This document shows, piece by piece, positions 1 through 9,342 of a DNA stretch of 64,000 nucleotides. The stretch lies in contig WSQC01000016.1 of assembly GCA_013248845.1 (NCBI GenBank), positions 434,001 through 498,000 on the forward strand, given 5' to 3'. Under the pieces are notes generated by a model, which saw only the letters and a list, made by a program, of their open reading frames with translations, did no database searches and had not been told where the DNA came from. The position numbers and the translations under genes are program-made. Positions within the stretch are counted from its first letter, which is position 1, and each line of letters opens with the position of its first letter. The stretch comes from Passalora sequoiae. Its lineage: Eukaryota > Ascomycota > Dothideomycetes > Mycosphaerellales > Mycosphaerellaceae.

Positions 1-507
1 AACATACCTCTCGACAAAGCCTCCGCCGTCTGTACCTTCTCCCAAACACGAGTACTAGTCCAGATCTGGACGGCCAAGAACAAGACCATGACCAGTTCTT
101 CTTCTTCTTCTTCGAGCCCTCAACCGTCCACAAACTCAACTTCATCATCATCAACCGCCACTACCACGTCACCACCAGGATCCTTCCCATACCCCATCAC
201 CATCACGCTCGATCGCCACGGCGGACAAGCCGACAAGAAGGGCGTGTACTGCTACGGTCTCGCCAACGAAGAAAATGCCCATCGCATCGTAAATGATGCG
301 AAAATTTGGATCAGCGAGGATAGGGCCGTCGGAGGGACTTTGGTGAATCCTGCAGACATTCCGGGGGTCCCACAAGCAGCGAACAGTGGCACAGTGTCTA
401 AACGTAGCGAGGACGATGACGGTGAGGAGGAGGAGGAGGACGGTGATGGGACTGGCATCGATGGGGGCACAGGGGGATGCGGGTGCGTGTGGCAGAATTG
501 GTGGTAG
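1..507 (+). CDS. C-terminal part of an unknown Ser-rich protein (5'-truncated)
   Basis: The frame is open from the first base of the window to a TAG at 505-507, so the gene starts outside. The visible 168 residues hold a short N-terminal stretch with one Cys, a Ser/Thr-rich linker (poly-Ser encoded by TCT/TTC repeats at about 100-115), a folded-looking block with the motif DRHGGQADKKGVYCYG, and an acidic Asp/Glu run before a Cys/Trp-containing tail, CGCVWQNWW. An internal ATG at 88 is in frame, but the open frame upstream of it reads as protein, so it is probably not the start. I do not recognise the family. The acidic and Ser-rich parts look disordered. No function is assigned. Confidence 0.5.
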   Translation, partial: NIPLDKASAVCTFSQTRVLVQIWTAKNKTMTSSSSSSSSPQPSTNSTSSSSTATTTSPPGSFPYPITITLDRHGGQADKKGVYCYGLANEENAHRIVNDAKIWISEDRAVGGTLVNPADIPGVPQAANSGTVSKRSEDDDGEEEEEDGDGTGIDGGTGGCGCVWQNWW

Positions 508-818
508 TTTGATGAGGATGTATGTAGTGATGAGCAGCACAGCAGCACATGGACCACAAAAGAGGTATAGACAAAGTATGAACAGTACATGTAGTTTAAT
601 CATAATAATATCGGTATTGATATTGATATCGATATCCTTCTCTCAGGTCGCCTCAATTGTACGTTACATATATATATATTGCTATTGCCGTCCGGATAGA
701 TAGATAGATGGGGGAACTAAAGTTTGGCTTCGCAGGCCCCTCCACAAAGCAAAAGTGATAACCGGAAAAGAAATTTTTCATCACCCCGAGATTAATCAGT
801 ACGAGTGGTAGACAGATA
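508..818. other. convergent intergenic stretch
   Basis: This is the 3'-to-3' gap between the truncated gene and the bZIP gene. It holds short AT-rich runs (TATATATATA near 668) and no convincing coding frame. Confidence 0.5.
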
Positions 819-2322
819 CTACGCTGCGATTTTCCGGTCCAAAGCGACAACAGCAGCAGTAGCAGCAGCAGTAGCAGCAGCAGCAGGAGGAGGACCCAAA
901 TTCTTCTCAGCCAAAATCGTATCCAACGCATCCTGGACCTCAAACTCTTCGAGCACAGCGCCAAAACTATGACATCCATCAGCTCAGCTTTCCACCGTCA
1001 AGCTGGATATTCGCCAGCCAGAGAAAAAAAATCGACTCACCCATAGCACCTGACTTTGGTAGCCAAGTTCTGTTTTATGCGCTCAATATCTTGAGCATCA
1101 AGGTGCGATACACGTTCGTGACCATAAATCATAGACCAGGCCATCACGGGCGTAATCTCGCCTTCCCGATCCAGCGGGAGACGAGAGCTCAATTGCATCA
1201 GAGTCGTGAGGGCGGAATTATCGAGTCCGGGAGGCATTTGGTGCGGATAGGACTCCGCAGGCTTTTCCATCAGGTGAGAGTAAGGTGGTGCGGTATACAT
1301 GAGAGCGTGTCCGGATTCGTGTTCGTGCTCGGCGTCGTCGGGGTTTTCCATCGGGTGGTGGTGGGCTTGACCCTCCGGGTTGTGGGATCGGACCATTAGG
1401 TATTGAATGTGGTCCATGCAGGGTCGTTCGAGCCTGAGGAGTGATAAGTGAGCGTCAGCTGAAACGTACTCGTCTGCAATTGGGCCATACCGAGGCACCG
1501 ATTTCCAAGGCGCCACTAACCTTGCGGTGGTGGCGATGGATAAGGAGCTGGGATGTTGATGGGGTTGCCGTGAGAATCGTACGTCAAGACAAAGTCAATG
1601 CCAATTGTGTCGTAGTCGAGCCTGTTCGAAGGCAGTTGCGCCATACTGTTCATTTGGTTGGCATGCATGGCAGACATGTTCTGCGCTTGGACTGCTGATA
1701 GTGCGGACATCGCTGGCGGCGGCGGGCTGAACCCGGCGCTTTCTGACGTGCCGCGGTAGCTGCCAGATATGCTGCCGCTCGAGCTCGGTCCGTATCCACT
1801 ATTCTCTCGCGAAAATTTGATGGGTGTCGCGCCGAACTCGTAGGAGATGCCGTGTTGCGCCAGGAGTTCCTTCAACCGACGGTTCTCGTCGATAATGGCG
1901 CTCTTCTCTCGGTTCGTCTGAGTGAACACTTCCTTGAGGCGGAGCACTTCTTGTTCCAGAGCTTTGATGTACAGCTCTTTGCGTTCACGATGTGTTCTGT
2001 CGACGTCAGCGATAAACGTGGTTGTCGGCAGGGATACTGAAGCCACCTTTGCGCCTGGCGATTGAGCTCTTGCCGTCTGGTCAGCGCAGGTTTGCTGTCC
2101 GGCTTCGGTCCACGACGTTTTGGTGGCTGGCCATCTACGGACGATCAGCACAAGCTAGGGCATGCAGTTGTGAGAAAGACCTTTGGTCTGCTTCTTCTCT
2201 GGATTCAGACTCTTGAAGAAGCTCAAATTGCTTAGCGGGCTGGCCTTGTCGCTATTTGCTGATGATGGACCTGCAAGGTACGCCAACACGACTGGCGACA
2301 TTGAGCTCGCAACCACAGACAT
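819..2322 (-). CDS. bZIP transcription factor, Yap/Pap1-like basic region
   Basis: Five exons on the minus strand: 2322-2181, 2134-2047, 1996-1521, 1458-1041 and 966-819 (423 aa). All introns are GT-AG and 46-74 nt. The start is the ATG of MSVVASSMSP. Residues about 53-80 form a basic region (KRRGPKPDSKP, then NRQAQRTHRERKE) with the bZIP N-x7-R signature; it resembles the fungal NxxAQxxFR type except that His replaces Phe. A leucine zipper follows to about residue 125 (LEQEVLRLKE.., ENRRLKELL). The bZIP domain is split by intron 2 and would be missed in any single frame. Downstream is a Ser/Pro-rich linker, then a C-terminal block with LERPCMDHIQYL, seen in many fungal bZIP proteins. The last exon ends in an Ala tract before VVALDRKIAA. 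The likely role is nuclear DNA binding; its targets cannot be read from the sequence. Confidence 0.85.
846..895. repeat. CAG/CAGTAG trinucleotide tract
   Basis: An imperfect (CAG)n/(TAG) run on the plus strand. On the minus strand it encodes the Ala/Thr run close to the C-terminus of the bZIP protein. Confidence 0.8.
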
Positions 2323-4434
2323 CTTCTCGCGCGATTGCTTCTCTGTCTAGCAATCGACCTGGCACGAGATTTCGATGCGATGCCTGGGTTTAGAACCCTG
2401 TGTCGCAGTCGCAGTCGGCTAAAGTCAGCGATTTGGATGTCAAATGTGAAGATCAAATCGCAAAGATGGTGATTTCGAAAAGACAGCTGCAAGCAGTGCA
2501 GGCCTGCAATACATCATGTAGTGAGGGGCATGACGGCGCGTGCAGTGGTACTGGGTGGTCAGGTGCGTGCAGCTCGGGCTGGCGAATCGCACTGCATCTG
2601 CATTTGATGCCAGATCTCGACCATAGCCAGGGTGGGGTCCCAATTCATTCGATGGCCTCCGCCCGAAACAACGGCACACGAGCACTTACCATATCCAAGG
2701 TCATGGTCTGCCTGTGGTAGGCCATGGGGCATGGCGTGCGATGCTGACGAGTACGTCGCCATGGTAAGACGGACGTGTATACGACTGACCGAGCAAGCCG
2801 GTTGCTCGAGTGTCTAGTGTTTGTTGTTAGCGATGCGCAGTGAAAGGGTTGACAGGGTTCTGCAACGTGCAAGTGCTAAGGAAGATTCGAGATTGAAGGA
2901 GATGTGTGAAATGCAACGGACAAGATGGAAGGAGGCATGGCGCGATAGAAATGTGTTGCCGTGTGTACAGGTGACGATGCTCAGCGACAAGTCGACATAT
3001 CAAATTCTCGTGTTCATCAGGCCGGGGCGATATGTTACTCGGTCGGCAGTACTCTTGGGTGCGAGATGGGGCAAGCAAGATGAGGTGTTGCGATGGAGCG
3101 AATGGGGAAGCTGACCTTGGTCGTACGCAGGAACCCGTTAACCTGCTCCCAAGGCGGAAGTGGTCGGCTTGTGACTGGAGGTTTGCGCGCAGGCGCCCTG
3201 AGGTCACGATCGTGTGCGGGCTCGCGGTTACCGGCTGATTTGCAATTGATGCCTTTCCTGGGTGTGCCTGGTGCCTGATGCCTGATGCCTGATGCCTGAT
3301 GCCTGATATGTTCCCAAGACCTCGGACAGAAAGATGTCAAAATCTGATTGGTGTTCGGTATTGTGATTCACCGACCTGGAGCACGAGAGATGACGTCCTT
3401 GACAGTGCGTTCAAATGTTCCGACTGCAGTCCACTCCAGTCTGATGGGTGCAGATACACAAAGCAAAGTCGTAATGATCATTCGGGCTCGCGGTCTTGCC
3501 TCGCGCTATTTCTGGCTTGGCAGGTCACGGGAAGAGATACCTAGGTATCTAGGTAAGTGGGTATAAAGGTAGGTAGGTAGATAGGCAGGTAGGAACGGGA
3601 CGTGTAGATACACCGCGTCGGCGTGAGAAGCAGCGTGACGTTCACTCCAGGGCTCCCGTTCGCCTTCGGTGCCTAGGTAGAAGGTAAGAATAGCTCAGCT
3701 GCTGGCAAACTGCAGTGACTCCGGACGAGACGTCCAGGTGGCACACAGCGCGACGATTCCTGCAGCATCAACAAGACAATAATTGTCATGCGCAGCGCGG
3801 TCGGATGCTTATATGAGCTAAATCCAGGGACGGAAGGCCTAGATCGTGTTTGTGCATCGGATTCTGCACTCACTACTTAGGCTTGAACGAAGGTTCCACC
3901 GGACATGGGTCGCTTGTGGTTGTTTCTCCTCCGCCACCGATTGCTGCTGCTTCGCATCTGGCCAGGCAAGCCACCACAGTCACACGACCACCGGACAGTG
4001 ATGATAGAGACGAGCAGTCCTTCGTGGAGCGGAGGTAGCTGCGTGCTGCACTGTACTATACCTTCAAAATTCCACGGTGCACGCGGGAACACCCAGGTGC
4101 TGCCACTGCCCACTGCCCACTGCCAACTGCCACCGCCCGCCAACAAGATTCCATGCCAACAAAAAGATGCCGAGGCTACTATGTACAAGATAGGTCTAGC
4201 TCGCTCGCTTCGTCCCTGGCTACATGCAGCTTGGTGATGGTTCTGGTCTAGCGGCCGTTATCACCCGGCTCCTGGGGATCATGATATGGCGTGCATGACA
4301 TCCTTCTGCATCTGATATGTGAGGCTCTTCATCACTCTGACACACTCACACAGACACAGCCTGCGACCTCTTAAGCAGTGCCGTATCGTACACCGCCAAG
4401 CATACCACCTGTTAGCAGACATTGCCCAAGAACT
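2323..4434. other. 2.1-kb divergent intergenic region
   Basis: The region lies between the bZIP start and the acyltransferase start. It contains only short overlapping ORFs on both strands without coherent codon usage or recognisable motifs. It also holds a GCCTGAT tandem repeat (3273-3307), GGTA-rich repeats at about 3537-3595, and CCACTGC repeats at about 4105-4130. A long 5' leader or regulatory region for the bZIP gene is plausible but is inference. Confidence 0.5.
3273..3307. repeat. tandem repeat, five copies of GCCTGAT
   Basis: Five perfect head-to-tail 7-bp units in the bZIP/acyltransferase intergenic region. Confidence 0.95.
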
Positions 4435-5449
4435 ATGGCAGCAACGTCGGACAGTCTCTGGACCATCGTCTTGGCTGTCAGGTGTGCTCTCTTTGCCATC
4501 CCTTGGCTCGTGCACCTGCTCGTCTCCGACATTTTGCTCTCCGCACTGCTCCCCGTCTCTCTTGTGGCCCCAAATTTCGCTTATGATCTCTCCTCCAAGA
4601 TCGCTCAATCAGTGTGGCACGGCGTACAGCTCATCTTTACGCGTATCAATCGTGCCGACATCATTGTGTCGGGTCATGAGCTTTTGCCCAAGGGAGAGAG
4701 CGCGATCGTTGTTTCCAATCATGTCGAATGGACCGACTTCTACATGATACAGGAGTTGGCCATCCGTAGTGGCATGCTGGGCAGATGTCGCTGGTTTGCC
4801 AAACAGCAACTCAAGTGGGTCCCCTTCCTCGGATGGGGACTGTGGGCGATGGGCATGCCGCTGGTGAGTAGAAAATGGACACAGGATCAGCGAGAAATGG
4901 ACAGAGTCTTCTATGGTATCACGGAGCGTCACTGGCCTGTGTGTAAGTACATCTCATTCGTGTAGATTTCCAAGCATTGTGCTAAGTCGTGTAGGGCTTA
5001 TATCGTACAGCGAGGCGACCAGATTTACTGCATCGAAACGTGATGCTGCCGAAAAGTGGTGCGCGATGAACGACAAACCGCTGGGAAAGCATGTACTCTA
5101 CCCTCGCACGAAAGGGTTCATTGCATGTGTGCAAAAGCTTCGAAAGGCGAGCCATGTTCAGGCCGTATACGATGTGACTATCGCTTACGCCAAAAACGGC
5201 AAGCTCTTCCAGCAACCTCCCACCTTCTGGCAGACGTTGTCGCAACCTTATTTGAACCGCAAGTGGACTTTCTATGTATTTGTCGACCGCTTTGAGCTGT
5301 CGAAGCTGCCCCACGAAGATACTGAACTTGCGCAGTGGCTCGAGCATCGCTGGATAGTCAAAGGTGACTTGTTGGAGCGTCTTCGCGAGAGGCTCGCGAC
5401 ATCTACGCCCTGGAAGCAGGAGACATCGAGGCCATCGGAATCGGAATGA
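4435..5449 (+). CDS. lysophospholipid / 1-acyl-glycerol-3-phosphate acyltransferase (PlsC family)
   Basis: Two exons, 4435-4942 and 4995-5449, give 320 aa; the 52-nt intron has donor GTAAGT and acceptor GTGTAG. The N-terminus is hydrophobic (residues about 8-45), suggesting membrane anchoring. Acyltransferase motif I is NHVEWTD at residues 95-101 (H-x4-D). Motif II surrounds KWVPFLGWG (about 127-135). Motif III is EATRFT (176-181), where the canonical form is EGTR, and the intron falls just before it. The domain order and length match the AGPAT3-5/LCLAT1 branch, which in yeast includes Cst26/Psi1. The expected reaction is transfer of an acyl chain from acyl-CoA to a lysophospholipid in the ER. 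An in-frame upstream ATG at 4378 would add 19 residues without hydrophobic character; 4435 was preferred. Confidence 0.85.
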
Positions 5450-5993
5450 ATAAATCACGCTTGCACTGATACACCTGATACACAATGAGGGTTTGCGACG
5501 AATCAGCGTTTTTCGCTTCTGATCGCGAAGCATCGAATGGCGATTACGCACGAAAGACCAGCAACGGCCGTAACTTGATGCGCCCATCAGCGACGAAGCA
5601 GAGGCTGACCTACTGAGTGGTCGGTGCTCAAGGCGTTTCAGCAAAGGACACCTTTTGTGCGAAATATGATCATGTCCTAGGCTGCAAGGCACTGCACAAA
5701 CGAAAATGTCCGGCTCATCGTTGCCTTGCCGAGACTGCTCAGCCAAGCGGAAGCCTCTCCACACCCCGGCGCGACCGCTTACGGCCGCTGCGCTGCGGTA
5801 CTAGCTGAATGCAATCCAGGCCTCTCATTGCAGCAATCCTGATGGACCGCTTCAATGCCCGTCTGTTGAGATCGCTGGTCTTGATAAATCGAAATAGTCG
5901 ACTGTAGGTCGCTGAGCTATAAGACAAGTCAAGCCCCAATTTTCCGACATTCGCTCGAAACTTACTTCCTATCAGCAACCAGTTCCAGCAGCA
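5450..5993. other. intergenic, promoter side of the P450
   Basis: No coherent reading frame was found. The minus-strand ORFs that extend in here from the acyltransferase are antisense shadows. Confidence 0.5.
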
Positions 5994-7565
5994 ATGGCAG
6001 CTTTTGGTCTGCCACAGTTTGCGCTACTGCTCTTCGCATGGGTGGCGTACGCATGTGCGCGATCTGGCGTCCGTTCTTACAGATTCAAAAAGTTCGCACG
6101 AAACCGAGGCTGCCAAGAACCTCATGATATTTCAGGCAGGGGTGTAAAGGGCATGATAGACGGTTTCAGACGCATCAGAAGAGTGATAGACACGCGGAAG
6201 AATGGCAAGGATGTTCTAGATGACCTTCTCGCCGAGGCCTTCTCGAAATCTAACACGATCCAGCAGACTCACTTCGAAGGCTCGGTCGGCTTGGCAACGA
6301 TTGAGCCGGCAAACATTCAAGCTATGCTGGCGACACAGTTCACCGACTTTGGCGTGGGCACTAGGCGTGTTAACACTTTCTATCCACTTCTCGGTAATTC
6401 CATCTTCTCCAGTGATGGCAGCTTGTGGGAGCACAGTCGTGCATTGTTCCGACCACAATTCAATCGTGAAGCGATCAACGATCTGGAAGAGACCGAGAAG
6501 GCTTCTAAAGCGCTCATCGATGCGATAGGACCTGGCGACAGCTCCGGCTGGACTCGAGGCGACGAACTCCAACCGCTACTGTACAACTTCACGCTAGATA
6601 CAGCCACTGCGTTCCTGTTTGGAGAGTCGGTCAACTCGCAAGCTGCGGCAAAGATCAACGGCTCGCTTGATAACAATATCGCTGCTGCCAACAAGCAATT
6701 CACAGCAGACTTCGAGCTCGCCAGCAGATACATGGTGTACCGTATTCGAGCGAGTTCGATGTACTGGATCATGGATGGGTTAGCCCTGCGTCAAGCAGTT
6801 CGGAGAATCAGACGCTTCACAGAGCGCTTCGTCCAAATCGCTTTAACACAATCCTCGAAAAAAGCCGCTGAAACCAAACACAACCTCCTCTCCGCCCTCG
6901 CATCCCAAACCCAGGACACAACCGAACTCCGCAACCAAACTCTCGCCATCCTCGTCGCAGGCCGCGACACCACCGCCGGTCTCCTCGGCTGGAGCCTCAC
7001 CCGTCTCGCTCTCCATCCCAAAATCTTCCAAAAACTCCGCACCCACATCCTCGACTCCTTCGCCCCCACCGAACCCATCACCTTCACCAAAATCAAAAAC
7101 TGCCGCTACCTCCAACACTTCCTCTCCGAAATCCTCAGACTCCACCCCAATATCCCCGTCAACAACCGCGAGGCTCTCCGCGACACGACTTTACCCGTCG
7201 GCGGAGGCCCCGAGGGCAAGAGGCCCGTCGCCGTGCCGAAAGGTCAATCTGTCGTGTTCAGCGTCTACCTGATGCATCGACGGAAGGATCTCTGGGGCCC
7301 GGATGCGCTCGAGTTCAGACCTGAGCGGTGGGAGCGGCGGGTTCCTCCCTGGCAGTGGTTGGCTTTTGGGGGAGGACCTCGGATCTGCATAGGGCAGCAG
7401 TTTGCCTTGACGGAAGCGAGTTATGTGCTCATTCGCATGCTGCAACATTTTGATGGGATCGAGGCGGTGGATCGGGAGGAGATGGCGAAGTTGAGGAAAG
7501 GGCTTGGGCTGACAATGTGGCCCGGTGATAATGTTCGAGTTAGGTTGCATAAAGCGTCATCATGA
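5994..7565 (+). CDS. cytochrome P450, CYP52-like (alkane/fatty-acid hydroxylase type)
   Basis: Single exon, 523 aa, the usual length for a microsomal P450. An N-terminal hydrophobic anchor occupies residues about 5-22. A helix-C WEHSR motif sits at about 145-149. The I-helix is AGRDTT at 322-327, the ExxR motif is EILR at 379-382, PERW is at 443-446, and the haem loop FGGGPRICIG is at 458-467 with the ligand Cys465. The GGGPEGKRP insertion before the meander and the HRRKDLWG segment resemble CYP52/CYP539-type fungal P450s that hydroxylate alkanes or fatty acids at the chain end. The enzyme would face the cytosol at the ER and need NADPH-P450 reductase. The substrate is inferred from family resemblance only. 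No introns are seen and all key residues are present. Confidence 0.9.
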   Translation: MAAFGLPQFALLLFAWVAYACARSGVRSYRFKKFARNRGCQEPHDISGRGVKGMIDGFRRIRRVIDTRKNGKDVLDDLLAEAFSKSNTIQQTHFEGSVGLATIEPANIQAMLATQFTDFGVGTRRVNTFYPLLGNSIFSSDGSLWEHSRALFRPQFNREAINDLEETEKASKALIDAIGPGDSSGWTRGDELQPLLYNFTLDTATAFLFGESVNSQAAAKINGSLDNNIAAANKQFTADFELASRYMVYRIRASSMYWIMDGLALRQAVRRIRRFTERFVQIALTQSSKKAAETKHNLLSALASQTQDTTELRNQTLAILVAGRDTTAGLLGWSLTRLALHPKIFQKLRTHILDSFAPTEPITFTKIKNCRYLQHFLSEILRLHPNIPVNNREALRDTTLPVGGGPEGKRPVAVPKGQSVVFSVYLMHRRKDLWGPDALEFRPERWERRVPPWQWLAFGGGPRICIGQQFALTEASYVLIRMLQHFDGIEAVDREEMAKLRKGLGLTMWPGDNVRVRLHKASS

Positions 7566-7782
7566 TTGAATTCATTTCCGAAAGTACATGTCATGTCGCT
7601 CCAAATCGCGAGAATAACAGCAGCCATACATGTGGTTCTTCTGCTCTGAAAAAAGAGCGAATCCTTCGTCCTCCCGAACGCCTCGCTAAGTCATACCGAT
7701 AATAATCCCAAATAAACATACGTGGTTCATGAGCATGTTCGTCTGTGCAGCGCCAGCGCGAGGCACTTTTCAAATAGATTTT

Positions 7783-9342
7783 TTATTTCTTCCCAAATCT
7801 GCTGAACCGCTTCAGCCTGCTGATATCACGTGCTGGTCTACGTGCCACACTCGGCTCGGGAGGCGGCTCGTACATTTCCCAAGGAAGCACTTCGTTCTTA
7901 TCGCTCTTTGTGAGTGGAGCAGCGGGTTTGATGACGGCTTGGACGGATGATGAGACCATCGCTGTCTTTCCGCTCGAGTCAGACGAGGAGCCTGTTTTCG
8001 TGCCCAATGTGGTGGACGTCGCGCACAGCTCTGCGCAAGAGTGTGTGAGAGTCAGGCCAGGGGTTGGTGCAGATTGCAGCTGTGAGGACGATGTCGATCG
8101 TGTAGGTCCGCGAGCGGAATGGCTAGAAGGCGTGCTGTGTCTCGGATATGAGAAATTGCGAATCATCCCCGAGCCACGTCGAGGTGCTGGAGACACGGGT
8201 TTCGAGGTGACGATAGAGCTTGTCGCAGCGTTCTCTGTCGCCACATTTTCTACGACAGGCGACACTGAGCGTAGAAGGGGTCTACACGAGCCAATTTCCG
8301 AGTCACCGATCAAGATATTGCTTGTGGTATCGCTCGGAATTCTTGCCTTTTCAAGGCCTGGCGGCGTCATTGGGTTGCTTGCGGAGAACATAGCCATGTC
8401 TAGTGTTGGTGATCGCGGCGATGTCTCAGGGAAGGCGCTGTCTCCGCTTGCACGAACTCGGTCCTGCGAGGTCGGAACTTCAGCGGGACCGGAGTCGACG
8501 CTGTCAATTGGCGGGTCAAGTTTGAAAGATGGCGGAGGCGTTTGCGAATGTAGAGATGCTTGACTTCGAAGTTCATCCGACAATTGCCCCCGGATGTGTC
8601 TGAGAACTGGATACGTCGCATTTGGCACAGGTGATGAACGAGAGGTCGTATCTGCATTTGGTGACGCAGAAACAGGCACTTCGGCCTCACAGAAAAGGAC
8701 TCGCTTGTTGTCTTGGAATTGCTGAGCGGTTGACGCACCGGACGACGAGCCATTGGGCCGCTTGGAGGCATCATTGCCGCCGCTTGAGGCTAAAGACACC
8801 ATGGAGTCTCGCTTCACGTTGTCGATACCGCTCCCGCGTTTACTGCTTTCTGGGAGGCCGTCCCATTTGCTGTTGACTTTGGGCACGTAATCCGGTAGTT
8901 TCTGCGAAGACACGCCGGGCAAGACGACGGCGACGTTGGCTTTGGTAGTCTTTTGGGCGGCCCTCTTCCTCTCCTGCTCAGCGAACTCCTCCAGCGCCGA
9001 AGTGGAGGGCTCCTTGAGCGCCAAGAAGCCGAGTAAGCCGGCAGACTTCCGCTTGGCAGAGCGACCAGTGGTGTGTCCGGCCTTGCTTATCTTGGAGTCC
9101 TTCCGCTGGAGACGAGGCTCGGCGCGCAAAGAGCGCTCGCTGCCATGCCTCGAATATGCAATACCAGGTTGTACAACATCTTTGCGGCCCCGTTCGGATC
9201 TGATCACATCCTCGCTACTTCCCTCGTAGCTGGATCTTGAGTAATCAACATCGACAGGTAAGCGGTTTCTCACCAAGAGCTTAGGAATGCGTGGCGGAGA
9301 GGCATTGCTCAGATCAAGCGGGATCGCTCTGTTGCAGGACAT
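7783..9342 (-). CDS. hypothetical disordered Ser/Pro-rich protein
   Basis: A single open frame of 519 aa starts MSCNRAIPLDL and ends KRFSRFGKK. It is dominated by Ser, Pro, Thr and charged residues, with no transmembrane segment, signal peptide or recognised domain. Short blocks that may be conserved are at the N-terminus (PPRIPKLLVRNRLPVDVDYS), a basic segment around TGRSAKRKSAGLLGFLALKE, and the C-terminus WEMYEPPPEPS followed by RLKRFSRFGKK. The length of the frame, against many stops in the other frames, and its composition support a real gene. Many fungal proteins of this type are regulatory or scaffolding, but no function can be assigned. Confidence 0.65.
   Translation of the reverse strand: MSCNRAIPLDLSNASPPRIPKLLVRNRLPVDVDYSRSSYEGSSEDVIRSERGRKDVVQPGIAYSRHGSERSLRAEPRLQRKDSKISKAGHTTGRSAKRKSAGLLGFLALKEPSTSALEEFAEQERKRAAQKTTKANVAVVLPGVSSQKLPDYVPKVNSKWDGLPESSKRGSGIDNVKRDSMVSLASSGGNDASKRPNGSSSGASTAQQFQDNKRVLFCEAEVPVSASPNADTTSRSSPVPNATYPVLRHIRGQLSDELRSQASLHSQTPPPSFKLDPPIDSVDSGPAEVPTSQDRVRASGDSAFPETSPRSPTLDMAMFSASNPMTPPGLEKARIPSDTTSNILIGDSEIGSCRPLLRSVSPVVENVATENAATSSIVTSKPVSPAPRRGSGMIRNFSYPRHSTPSSHSARGPTRSTSSSQLQSAPTPGLTLTHSCAELCATSTTLGTKTGSSSDSSGKTAMVSSSVQAVIKPAAPLTKSDKNEVLPWEMYEPPPEPSVARRPARDISRLKRFSRFGKK

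Noticed and set aside
4982..5764. 260-codon minus-strand ORF overlapping the acyltransferase
   Set aside because: Antisense to exon 2 of a well-supported acyltransferase; no motif of its own.
7910..8563. 217-codon plus-strand ORF
   Set aside because: Shadow of the minus-strand Ser/Pro-rich gene with no independent support.
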